Positions 8,840 through 16,358 of a stretch of 64,000 nt of DNA are shown here, piece after piece. This DNA comes from Hominiventricola aquisgranensis. GTDB taxonomy: Bacteria; Bacillota; Clostridia; Lachnospirales; Lachnospiraceae. The stretch lies in assembly GCF_040096225.1 (NCBI RefSeq), contig NZ_JBBMFC010000001.1, forward strand, positions 1 to 64,000. The letters are read 5' to 3'. Both the position numbers and the translations under genes were made by a program. Each line of letters starts with the position of its first letter. The stretch's first letter is position 1. The notes below the pieces were generated by a model that saw nothing but the letters and a program-made list of their open reading frames with translations, was not told the origin of the DNA and ran no database searches.

Positions 8840-9884
8840 TATGTGCCGGAAGGCGGACAGTGAAGGTGCTTCCCATGTCGGGAGCACTTTCCACTTCCAC
8901 AGAGCCTCCGTAAAGGGTAACGATCTGGCGGACTAACGCAAGTCCCAGGCCGTTTCCCTTTTTTTTGTGGGAAGTATCACCCTGATAAAATTTGTCAAAG
9001 ACCCGTTGCTTTACCTCTGGTGTCATGCCGATGCCCGTATCCGTGAAGCTGACGGTCAGCCAGTCCTTGTCCATGAAGGCACGGATCGTGATCTCACCGC
9101 CTGCCGGAGTGAATTTGATGGCATTGTCCAGCAGATTATTCCAGATATGCGAAGTCAGTTCCCGGTTGCCTTTCCAGATGATAGAATCCAGATCCGGATC
9201 GATCACCAGATTTTTTTCAGACCAGATCGTTTCCCGCAGCAGGATGCATTGCCGGATCTGTTCATCCACATGGAAGGATTCCTGGTCTGTGATGATCGTC
9301 TGATTCTCCAGACGGGACAGACTTAAGATATTTCCGGTCATATGAGACAATTCTCTTGTTGTCCGGATGATGATATTGATATATTCATTTCGCTCTTCAG
9401 CAGAGAGAGTATCGTCCTGCAGAAGGGTGGCATATCCACTGATGGTGGCGAGAGGGGTCTTGAATTCATGGGAGACACTGGAGATAAAATCAGAGTGAAG
9501 TGTCTCAGTACTGTTCAGTTCCTGCACCATATGATTAAAATTGGTCAGAAGATCATGGATCTCACCCTTGTGCGGATCTGCATCCAGTTTCACATTGTAA
9601 TTGCCTTCTGCCACCTGCTGCATGGATCTGGAGAGCTGAGTGATCGGGTTAAGCGCATGCTTGAAGATAAACATACTGATAAACACCCCAAGGATCGTTG
9701 TGATGATCGCCAGCACAAAGATAAAATGCAGTCCGGTCAAGGGCAAGGGAAGCAGATTCCACACATTCAGCTGGTTCATCAAGTGAATCGTAAGACCTAC
9801 GATCAAAAAGGAAAAAATCATCATCCAGAAACAGCACACGACCACTTTTGCCCAGATGGAATAAAAACTATTTTTCATTTTCAT
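8787..9884 (-). CDS. Sensor histidine kinase with minimal sensor region (candidate PhoR)
   Basis: A 365-residue membrane kinase: transmembrane segments at about 13-35 and 50-74 separated by a loop of only some 15 residues, HAMP (about 75-125), HisKA with phospho-acceptor His139 in SVSHEFKTPL, and HATPase with the N box WNNLLDNAIKF, the G1 box DTGIGM and GNGLGLALV. It begins within the ATGA that ends the response-regulator gene, so the two are coupled. There is no extracellular domain to bind a ligand, which suits a kinase that senses through partners, as PhoR does through Pst/PhoU. Pho-box-like repeats before the operon support that role; this is inference. Confidence 0.85.
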   Translation of the reverse strand: MKMKNSFYSIWAKVVVCCFWMMIFSFLIVGLTIHLMNQLNVWNLLPLPLTGLHFIFVLAIITTILGVFISMFIFKHALNPITQLSRSMQQVAEGNYNVKLDADPHKGEIHDLLTNFNHMVQELNSTETLHSDFISSVSHEFKTPLATISGYATLLQDDTLSAEERNEYINIIIRTTRELSHMTGNILSLSRLENQTIITDQESFHVDEQIRQCILLRETIWSEKNLVIDPDLDSIIWKGNRELTSHIWNNLLDNAIKFTPAGGEITIRAFMDKDWLTVSFTDTGIGMTPEVKQRVFDKFYQGDTSHKKKGNGLGLALVRQIVTLYGGSVEVESAPDMGSTFTVRLPAHTISSESSSEQSALHSLP

Positions 9885-10555
9885 TTGGTGATCATCCCCT
9901 TATAACCAAGTCCCCTTACGGTCTGGATCTGAAAATAAGGAATATCCCGGAACCGGTCTCTCAGCCGGTTGATATGCACATCCACGGTACGGATATCGGT
10001 CTCGGAATCATATCCCCACAGCTCGTCCATGATCTGCTGACGGGTAAAGGTATGGTTCGGGAAGGACAGAAGCTTGTACAGCAGCTGAAATTCCTTCTGA
10101 GGAAGGATCTGGGAATTATCGTCAATTGTGACGGTCAGATTGATATAGTCCAGGCACACATGGTCAAATTCCAGTTTCTTTTCATAGATGATCTTTGCTC
10201 TTCGAAGCAGCGCTTCCACGCGAAGCAGCAGTTCATTGACATCAATGGGTTTTACCATATAGTCATCAATGCCCAGCTTAAAGCCTTTGGCTTTGTCCGG
10301 GAATGTATCACGGGCTGTAACCACAAGGATCGGCAGCTGATACCCACTGTCTCTGAGTGCTTTGGTAAGATCATATCCGTCCATGTTCGGCATCATCAGA
10401 TCGGTAATGATCAGGTCAATATACATCTGATCCAGCAGAGCCAATGCTTCCTCGCCGTCTGTGGCAGAAGCAGTCTCATAACCATTCTTATTTAATACAC
10501 GGCAGATCAGCTTGTTCAAAGCCTGATCGTCTTCAACAACTAAAATGTGAAACAT
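9881..10555 (-). CDS. OmpR/PhoB-family response regulator (candidate PhoP)
   Basis: A 224-residue regulator: receiver domain with Asp9, Asp10 and phospho-acceptor Asp52, the TAR motif and Lys in VKPI, then a winged-helix DNA-binding domain ending VHINRLRDRFRDI and TVRGLGYKG. It is the first gene of a two-gene operon, overlapping the kinase by 4 bp. GAGGTGACA precedes the ATG. Upstream lie two TTCACA repeats with 11-bp phase, the kind of site PhoP binds, also present at pstS. Most likely it controls the phosphate regulon and itself. Confidence 0.88.
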   Translation of the reverse strand: MFHILVVEDDQALNKLICRVLNKNGYETASATDGEEALALLDQMYIDLIITDLMMPNMDGYDLTKALRDSGYQLPILVVTARDTFPDKAKGFKLGIDDYMVKPIDVNELLLRVEALLRRAKIIYEKKLEFDHVCLDYINLTVTIDDNSQILPQKEFQLLYKLLSFPNHTFTRQQIMDELWGYDSETDIRTVDVHINRLRDRFRDIPYFQIQTVRGLGYKGMITK

Positions 10556-10602
10556 ACGCTTGTCACCTCAAATATAAATTATCATTTATCATAACTGGAT
10601 TT

Positions 10603-10642
10603 ATCATAAAGGACGTTTGTGAACGGAGTGTGAATTTGTAAA
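10603..10642 (-). promoter_or_regulatory. Pho-box-like repeats and promoter of the two-component operon
   Basis: Reading the minus strand: TTTACA (10642-10637), TTCACA (10634-10629), five bases, TTCACA (10623-10618), then a -10 TATGAT (10608-10603). The TTCACA-N5-TTCACA pair has the 11-bp period of PhoP/PhoB sites and suggests autoregulation. Confidence 0.6.
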
Positions 10643-10651
10643 ATATTTTCT

Positions 10652-10776
10652 ACAGCTGTTGCTGGGTTTGGGGAGCATGGGTTATACAAATCTTTAAGTT
10701 TTGTGAAAAGTGAATGATTACCAGATGTTGAATTTGTATATTTTGTATACAAATTGTGCATCTGGTAATTTTTTTT
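10652..10776 (+). ncRNA. Candidate small RNA ended by the orphan terminator
   Basis: On the plus strand TTGTGA (10617-10622), 16 bp and TAAAAT (10639-10644) resemble a promoter, and a very strong terminator ends at 10776. No reading frame of note lies between, so a transcript of about 125 bases is possible. The promoter overlaps the Pho-box repeats. This is a weak, positional inference. Confidence 0.25.
10717..10776 (+). terminator. Strong orphan terminator
   Basis: ATTACCAGATG (10717-10727) pairs with 10759-10769 and AATTTGTATA (10731-10740) with 10746-10755, giving 21 bp around a short loop, then seven or more T. No plus-strand gene precedes it, since the upstream genes are on the minus strand. 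Confidence 0.8.
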
Positions 10777-10797
10777 GCACATTTTATGAAAAAACTA

Positions 10798-10851
10798 TTG
10801 ACAATTAGTAAAAGGAATGTATCATGTAAATATAAAGTAAAAGCGTTGTAC
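10798..10851 (+). promoter_or_regulatory. Promoter and possible operator of the ROK gene
   Basis: Consensus TTGACA (10798-10803) with TATCAT (10820-10825) at 16 bp. Downstream, GTAAAAGCGTTGTAC (10837-10851) is an imperfect dyad similar to one before the aldolase gene (12087-12100); it could bind the ROK protein or CcpA. The operator reading is weak. Confidence 0.5.
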
Positions 10852-10872
10852 TAATAACAGGAGCTAAAGCAG

Positions 10873-12084
10873 ATGTCAAAAACAGGTGTGAATAACAAAC
10901 TTTTGAAACAGAAGAACCGTGGTTTACTGCTGAAGCTGATTGCAACCGGGGAATGTAGTTCAAGAATTGAGCTGGCACAGAAGACCGGCCTGGCCAAGAT
11001 GACCGTTTCTAATATTGTTAACGAATTTTTGGAAAACGATATGCTGGAAGAACGGGAGAAAGTACAGACGGAGGGAAAGGGAAGAAATCCTATTCAGCTC
11101 AGTATTTCACCCAGAGCACCTAAGCTGATTGGTGTGCATCTGTACCGGGAAGGCTGTAATGTGATTTTATGTGATCTACAGCTGAATATACTTCGAAAAT
11201 TCAGTTTTCCGGTGACATCTGCCAATGCAGAAAATCTGATGGAACAGATACTGGATGCGATTGACAGGATGTTTGTTGAGGCAAAAGGAGAACGAATCTG
11301 GGGAATTAGTATTTCCGCACTTGGTCCGTCGGATATTCTCAGAGGAAAAATACTGAAACCTACGAATTTTTGTGGAATTCAGGATTTGGAACTGAAGAGA
11401 GAGATAGAATTAAGGTATCAGATGCCGGTCTATTTTGACAGTGAGAGTAACGGTGCTGCCATTGTAGAAAAATACTACGGAAATGGAAGTGACTGTGAAG
11501 ATTTTATCTACGTAGTTCTGGCAAATGGTGTAGGAAGCGGTCTGGTAGTGGGTGGAAAGCTTTACACCAGTATCAGCGGCATGACATGCGAGTTTGGCCA
11601 TGTGAGCATTAACTGGAAGGGGCGACCCTGCAATTGTGGAAGCAGAGGCTGTCTGGAAACCTACATTTCCAGTAAAGTGCTGGAAGAAAAGATGCAGAGA
11701 GTAACAGGCGAGATAAAGAGTTTCCGGGAATTCTGTCAGGAAATAGATCTGGCATTGAAACGAGAGCAGAATAGAGAAACGGAATTTAATGGGAAAGAGA
11801 AACAAATAGATCTGATTCTCAGGGAAATGGCAGAATACCTGTCCTGTGGTATTACTAATTTCTCCAATGGTCTGAATCCACAGAAGATTATTATTGGCCA
11901 TGACGGTTACTGGGTGCCGGATCAATATCTCAGACTGGCAGAAGAACAGGCCAATGAACGGCTTCTTACCAGGCGATACCGGAAAATCAAGGTGATGAAA
12001 TCTCATTTCCAGGCGGAGGGAACGGTGTTCGGCTGTGCAGGTGCACTGCTGACTGCCATTTTTGAAGGAAAATTATTTGAATAA
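10873..12084 (+). CDS. ROK-family transcriptional regulator
   Basis: A 403-residue NagC/XylR-type repressor: N-terminal winged helix (about 15-75; ELAQKTGLAKMTVSNIVNEF) followed by a sugar-kinase-like ROK domain with the zinc site CNCGSRGCLETY. Such proteins sense a sugar or sugar phosphate and repress the adjacent catabolic genes. It is the first gene of a sugar cluster, 78 bp ahead of an aldolase. The ligand is unknown, and whether the ROK domain keeps kinase activity cannot be judged. Confidence 0.88.
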   Translation: MSKTGVNNKLLKQKNRGLLLKLIATGECSSRIELAQKTGLAKMTVSNIVNEFLENDMLEEREKVQTEGKGRNPIQLSISPRAPKLIGVHLYREGCNVILCDLQLNILRKFSFPVTSANAENLMEQILDAIDRMFVEAKGERIWGISISALGPSDILRGKILKPTNFCGIQDLELKREIELRYQMPVYFDSESNGAAIVEKYYGNGSDCEDFIYVVLANGVGSGLVVGGKLYTSISGMTCEFGHVSINWKGRPCNCGSRGCLETYISSKVLEEKMQRVTGEIKSFREFCQEIDLALKREQNRETEFNGKEKQIDLILREMAEYLSCGITNFSNGLNPQKIIIGHDGYWVPDQYLRLAEEQANERLLTRRYRKIKVMKSHFQAEGTVFGCAGALLTAIFEGKLFE

Positions 12085-12086
12085 GC

Positions 12087-12117
12087 GTAAAGCGGTTACA
12101 CTGGACAATAGTCCATA
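12087..12117 (+). promoter_or_regulatory. cre-like dyad before the aldolase gene
   Basis: GTAAAGCGGTTACA (12087-12100) matches 12 of 14 positions of the catabolite-responsive element, and TGGACAATAGTCCA (12102-12115) forms a small dyad. Either may be an operator for the sugar genes. Confidence 0.35.
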
Positions 12118-12162
12118 AATTATACATCATGATAGGCAGAAAAAAGAAGGAGGAATTTTATA

Positions 12163-13029
12163 ATGTTGGCAACATTAAAAGACGTTCTGAAAGTAGCAGA
12201 GGAGAAAGAGATTGCTATCGGCGCATTTAATGCACCGAATCTGGAAAGTCTGCAGGCTGTTATGGCAACTGCAGAGGAGATGGATCTTCCAGTGATCATT
12301 CAGTTTGCACCGGTTCATGAGGTACATAATCCGCTGGCGCTTATGGGACCTCTGATGGTGGATTTCGCGAAGAAAGCAAAAGTTCCGGTATGTGTACATC
12401 TGGATCATGGTGACAGCATTGACCGTGTGAAATTTGCACTGAGCATGGGATTTACTTCTGTTATGTATGACGGTTCCACTCTTCCGTATGAGGAAAATGT
12501 GGCAAATACCAAGCTGGCAGCAGAACTGGCACATGCACAGGGAGCTGACATTGAAGCAGAGCTTGGAAGCATGGGAAAGACCGAGTCTGGAGAAGGTGTA
12601 GGAAGCGGTGAAGATGATGAGACTAAGATTTACACTGATCCGGTACAGGCAAAGGATTTTGTGGCAAGAACAGGTGTGGATGCACTGGCATGCTCTTTTG
12701 GCACCACTCATGGTATTTATCTGAAGAAACCGCGTCTTGATTTCTCTGTAGTAGAAAATGTAAGAAAAGAGACGAATGGTATTCCGGTTGTTATGCATGG
12801 CGGTTCCGGCGTCAGCAAAGAAGATTTCCATGCAGCCATTCAAGCAGGCGTCCGCAAAATCAACTACTTTACCTATATGGACCGTGCAGCTGGTATGGCC
12901 GTACAGAAATGGGCAGCAGAACTGAAAGAAAACGTTCCGCCATTCTATACCAGTGTGACGGCTGTAGCCAAAGAAGCAATGAAAGAAAATGTAAAAGATG
13001 CTATGCGTACATTTGCGCGTCTGGATTAA
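12163..13029 (+). CDS. Class II ketose-bisphosphate aldolase
   Basis: Zinc-dependent aldolase of 288 residues that should cleave a ketose (bis)phosphate to dihydroxyacetone phosphate and an aldehyde. Visible: HLDHG with catalytic Asp81 and zinc His82, EAELGSMG, and the HGGSG phosphate loop. It belongs to the FbaA/GatY/KbaY group, and the sequence does not fix which sugar is used. Strong AAGGAGG ribosome site. It sits between a ROK regulator and an isomerase, so it is probably the last step of a dedicated sugar route and not the housekeeping aldolase. Confidence 0.85.
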   Translation: MLATLKDVLKVAEEKEIAIGAFNAPNLESLQAVMATAEEMDLPVIIQFAPVHEVHNPLALMGPLMVDFAKKAKVPVCVHLDHGDSIDRVKFALSMGFTSVMYDGSTLPYEENVANTKLAAELAHAQGADIEAELGSMGKTESGEGVGSGEDDETKIYTDPVQAKDFVARTGVDALACSFGTTHGIYLKKPRLDFSVVENVRKETNGIPVVMHGGSGVSKEDFHAAIQAGVRKINYFTYMDRAAGMAVQKWAAELKENVPPFYTSVTAVAKEAMKENVKDAMRTFARLD

Positions 13030-13053
13030 TCGAAAAAAGGGGGATTTACGATT

Positions 13054-13737
13054 ATGAAACGTTCCAGAATCAATCAGGTCATTAAAGATATGGAAGCTCT
13101 GGCAAAAGAAAATGGATTTCACCTGCCGCCGTTCTGCAGCTGGACACCGGAGGAATGGGCAGAAAAAGGTCATGAGTGTGATGAGATCCGTGACAATAAA
13201 TTAGGATGGGATATTACAGACTATGGTCTTGACAGATTTGATGAAGTAGGATTTGCGCTGGTAACTATTCGGAATGGTAACCTGAAAGATCCAAAATATA
13301 AGAAACCTTATGCGGAAAAACTTCTGATGCTGTATCCGGGACAGGATTCTCCGCTTCACTATCATTGGAGCAAGATGGAGGATATTATCAATCGCGGTGG
13401 AAATGATCTTTATATTACTGTATTTAACGGTGCAGATGGTAATAAAAAACTGGATACAGATGTAACAGTTGTAACAGATGGAGTAGAAAGAACTGTTCCT
13501 GCGGGAACAAAAATTAAGCTGACTCCGGGCGAGAGTATTACTATTACCCAGTATCTGTATCATGATTTCATCATGCCGAAAGAAGGCGGACCGGTACTGT
13601 TAGGAGAAGTTTCCATGTGCAACGATGATGAAAACGACAACTGCTTCTATGAGAAGATGGGACGTTTCCCGGAGATCGAAGAGGATGAACCACCATATCG
13701 TTATTTGTGTACGGAATATCCGGCAGCAAAAGACTGA
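13054..13737 (+). CDS. D-lyxose/D-mannose-type sugar isomerase
   Basis: A 227-residue cupin isomerase of the D-lyxose ketol-isomerase family. The metal site is seen in LHYHWSKMEDI (two His and Glu), with the later ligand His in YLYHDF. Family members convert D-lyxose to D-xylulose and D-mannose to D-fructose. It lies 24 bp behind the aldolase and 15 bp ahead of a PfkB kinase, which suggests isomerise, phosphorylate, cleave. The true substrate is not shown. Confidence 0.85.
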   Translation: MKRSRINQVIKDMEALAKENGFHLPPFCSWTPEEWAEKGHECDEIRDNKLGWDITDYGLDRFDEVGFALVTIRNGNLKDPKYKKPYAEKLLMLYPGQDSPLHYHWSKMEDIINRGGNDLYITVFNGADGNKKLDTDVTVVTDGVERTVPAGTKIKLTPGESITITQYLYHDFIMPKEGGPVLLGEVSMCNDDENDNCFYEKMGRFPEIEEDEPPYRYLCTEYPAAKD

Positions 13738-13752
13738 TGGAGGAATTTCTCT

Positions 13753-14874
13753 ATGGAGAAGAAAATTGTAGTGGCTGGACATATCAGCGTGGATATGACG
13801 CCGGTATTCCAGGGAAGTAAAAAGAAAAGTCTTTCGCAGATACTGTGTCCGGGAAAGCTGATCCGCACTGGAGATATGGTTGTCTATAGCGGAGGTGTAG
13901 TATCCAATACGGGTCTTGCACTTCATAAAATGGGAGCAAATGTTCATCTGGCAGGAAAAATTGGAAATGATGCATTGGGTGAAATGATGCTCGCTATGAT
14001 GAAACAGCATGGAACCGAAAAAGATCTGATTATTGATGATGCAGTGTCGACTTCATACACCATAGTGATTGCACCACCTGGAATTGACCGTGTATTTTTA
14101 CATGGACCGGGTGGAAATGATACCTTTGTGGCGGACGACCTGAAAGAAGAACTTCTGGATGGTGCAGCACTGGTACATTTTGGCTATCCGCCTCTTATGC
14201 GGAAAATGTATGAAAATGATGGTGCTGAGCTGGTAAAACTGTGTAAAAGGGTTCATGAAAAAGGAGCGGCCATGTCTTTGGATCTGGCAGCGGTTGATCC
14301 GGATTCTCCGGAAGGACTTGTAGACTGGAAAAAACTTTTGACATGCGTACTTCCGGAGGTGGATTTCTTTGTACCGAGTATGGAAGAACTTTGCTTTATG
14401 CTGGATCGTCCACGTTATGAAAGCTGGATAGAACGGGCAGGAGATGGCGATGTGACGGAAATCCTGGATCTGGAGAATGATATCCGTCCGCTGGCATCCC
14501 AGGCAATTGATCTGGGCGTAAAGGTTCTTATGTTGAAGTGCGGTGCACAGGGAATGTATTATCAGACGGCCGGGACTGATCTGATTTCCAAAATTCCGCC
14601 GGCAGTGGAATTGAAGGTGGAAGACTGGGCAGACAAATCCGGATTTCAGAAGAGTTTCATTCCCAGCAGAGTACTTTCCGGAACCGGAGCAGGTGACTCC
14701 AGTATTGGCTGTTTCCTGTACTCCATGCTGCATGGCTACCCTGTAGAACGCTGTATTCAGCTGGCGGCAGCCCAGGGGGCATCCTGCGTAGAGGAAGTAG
14801 ATACACTAAGCGGTCTTCATACACTTCCAGAACTGGAAGCCAAGATCGCAGCAGGATGGAAAACAAGAGAATAA
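13753..14874 (+). CDS. PfkB-family carbohydrate kinase
   Basis: A 373-residue ribokinase-fold sugar kinase. The N-terminal GGVVSNTGLALHKMG (substrate site) and C-terminal GTGAGDSSIG (anion hole and catalytic Asp) are intact. It is longer than ribokinase (about 310), with extra sequence around 215-260. Fifteen base pairs separate it from the isomerase gene. It probably phosphorylates the ketose made by the isomerase. A hairpin terminator follows, so the binding-protein gene beyond may be a separate transcript. Confidence 0.85.
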   Translation: MEKKIVVAGHISVDMTPVFQGSKKKSLSQILCPGKLIRTGDMVVYSGGVVSNTGLALHKMGANVHLAGKIGNDALGEMMLAMMKQHGTEKDLIIDDAVSTSYTIVIAPPGIDRVFLHGPGGNDTFVADDLKEELLDGAALVHFGYPPLMRKMYENDGAELVKLCKRVHEKGAAMSLDLAAVDPDSPEGLVDWKKLLTCVLPEVDFFVPSMEELCFMLDRPRYESWIERAGDGDVTEILDLENDIRPLASQAIDLGVKVLMLKCGAQGMYYQTAGTDLISKIPPAVELKVEDWADKSGFQKSFIPSRVLSGTGAGDSSIGCFLYSMLHGYPVERCIQLAAAQGASCVEEVDTLSGLHTLPELEAKIAAGWKTRE

Positions 14875-14886
14875 GAAAACGACAGG

Positions 14887-14932
14887 AGCAGTGCTTATGT
14901 GACAAATCACATGGCACTGCTTCTTTACTTTG
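14887..14932 (+). terminator. Probable terminator after the sugar kinase
   Basis: GCAGTGC (14888-14894) pairs with GCACTGC (14914-14920) and the inner ATGTGA/TCACAT extends the stem; TTCTTTACTTT follows. The tail is interrupted, so termination may be partial. Confidence 0.5.
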
Positions 14933-14996
14933 TGACAAGTGGCATGTGAAGTATGACAAATGTCATGAAAAAATCGTTACAATGTACAGGTGTACA
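14897..14996 (+). promoter_or_regulatory. Cluster of palindromes before the sugar-binding-protein gene
   Basis: Three separate dyads lie in 100 bp: ATGTGACAAATCACAT (14897-14912), ATGACAAATGTCAT (14953-14966) and TGTACAGGTGTACA (14983-14996). The TGACAAA part is shared by the first two and by a half copy at 14932. A -10-like TATGAT follows at 15013. They look like operators, perhaps for a CRP-like or ROK protein, but the binder is not identified. Confidence 0.45.
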
Positions 14997-15062
14997 AATC
15001 ATGAAAATCATATATGATACAAATATCACAAAACAATATTATTTTAGGGGAGGAAAACCAAA

Positions 15063-15737
15063 ATGAAAAAGAAAGTTCTTTGTGCACTTCTGTGTACAGC
15101 AATGGTAGCATCTTTAACGGCTTGCGGAAGCAGCTCATCTAAGCCGGCAGATACTTCTGCTGATACTGCGAAAGAAGAGAGTACCGACGCCGCAGATGAT
15201 ACCGCAGAAGCAGATACTGCTGATGCAGCAGCATCTGAGGGAGGAAGAGTTTTTGGTTATACTTGTATGGATGGAACCAACCCGTTCTTCGTAACTCTGG
15301 AAGCTTCAATCCGTGAAGTTGTAGAAGCACATGGTGACACTCTTATTTCCATGGATCCGGCAAACGATTCCAATACTCAGATTAATCAGATTGAGGATAT
15401 GATCTCCAGAGGCGTAGAGTTCATGTTCGTAAACCCGGTTGACGCTGACGGTATTATCCCGGCACTGGATATGCTGAAAGAGGCAAACATCCCGATGTTT
15501 GGCTTCGATACTCAGGTTGGTGATATGAGTTATCTTACTTCTTATGCAGGATCTGATAACTACAATGCTGGTTATGTTTGTGGTGAAGACCTGGCTAAGA
15601 AAATTCCGGAAGGTGGAGATATCCTTGTACTGGATTCCCCGACCATGCAGTCTGTAACAGACAGAACCAATGGATTCCTGGATGCAATCAAAGAATGCGT
15701 TTTCGGAAGCTCTTGCAATTACACCTGCGGATTTTGA
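15063..15737 (+). pseudogene. Sugar ABC transporter substrate-binding protein, 3' end lost
   Basis: Ribose-binding-protein family lipoprotein: signal peptide and lipobox LTACG, Asp/Ala/Thr-rich linker, then about 150 residues of the periplasmic-binding fold (GTNPFFVTLEASIREVV, DQINQIED-type segment, FVNPVDADGI). It runs well to FLDAIKE, near base 15696, and then switches to eight unrelated codons before a stop. About one third of the protein, and the ATPase and permease genes expected next, are missing. An integrase remnant begins at the same point. It should give no working receptor. Assembly error is an alternative. Confidence 0.8.
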
Positions 15738-16173
15738 TTTTGCCAGACAGACATTATCGATCAGCAAGACATGGGATTATAAAGGAGAGGGTGGATTTCT
15801 GCCTACAAAGAACAAGTCTTCTGTGAGAAAGATACAGATTGACTGGCAGATTGTAGTAAAATTTTCTGAACTAACGAAAGGTCTCCCTGAAAATGCGCCT
15901 ATCTTTGTCGGAGCGACTAAAATATATAATTCAACAGTCAACGATGTGCTGACCAGACACTGTAAGGAGTGCGGTATTTCAGAGATTTCCATTCATGGAC
16001 TCCGTCACACACATGCATCCTTGCTTTTGTTTGCGGGTGTATCTATTGCCAGCGTTGCACGCAGACTGGGACATGCGAGTATGACAACAACACAGAAGAC
16101 GTATCTACATATTATTCAGGAACTTGAAAATAAGGATGTAGATCTTGTAATGAGAACGCTTTCCGGATTATAA
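15698..16173 (+). pseudogene. C-terminal remnant of a tyrosine recombinase/integrase
   Basis: About 158 codons of the catalytic domain of a phage/ICE-type integrase. It begins abruptly at FSEALAITPADFDF, just after the place where box I has its catalytic Arg. It keeps HGLRHTHAS (His and Arg) and LGHASMTTTQKTYLH (His and the Tyr nucleophile). The DNA-binding half and the first Arg are gone, so it cannot be active. It is joined out of frame to the sugar-binding-protein gene and probably marks the edge of a deleted mobile element. Confidence 0.8.
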
Positions 16174-16209
16174 AATTAGAATGTAGAGGGATTGCTTACG
16201 CTGATAAAG

Positions 16210-16258
16210 AACAACTGCAGGTTTTTATAAAAGAAAATTTGCAGTTGTTTATTTTATG
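16210..16258 (+). terminator. Terminator after the integrase remnant
   Basis: AACAACTGCA (16210-16219) pairs with TGCAGTTGTT (16240-16249), followed by TATTTTAT. It is probably the original integrase terminator. Confidence 0.65.
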
Positions 16259-16274
16259 CCAAGATCCAAATATT

Positions 16275-16303
16275 GTTACAGAAATTTATAATTTGTTTAT
16301 AAT
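16275..16303 (+). promoter_or_regulatory. Promoter of the RND efflux operon
   Basis: GTTACA (16275-16280), 17 bp, TATAAT (16298-16303); a second TATAAT is at 16309-16314. Confidence 0.45.
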
Positions 16304-16358
16304 CGGGTTATAATCTGTACACGGCTAAAAATTGAAAAAGATGACAGGAGGAGACAAC

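Noticed and set aside
12102..12115. TGGACAATAGTCCA as a further unit of the 72-bp arrays
   Set aside because: It shares GGACAAT by chance but has no complementary block 29 bp on and no periodic partner.
15670..16173. Integrase frame as an intact gene starting in the binding-protein sequence
   Set aside because: Its first codons are the binding-protein gene read in another frame; the DNA-binding domain and first catalytic Arg are missing.
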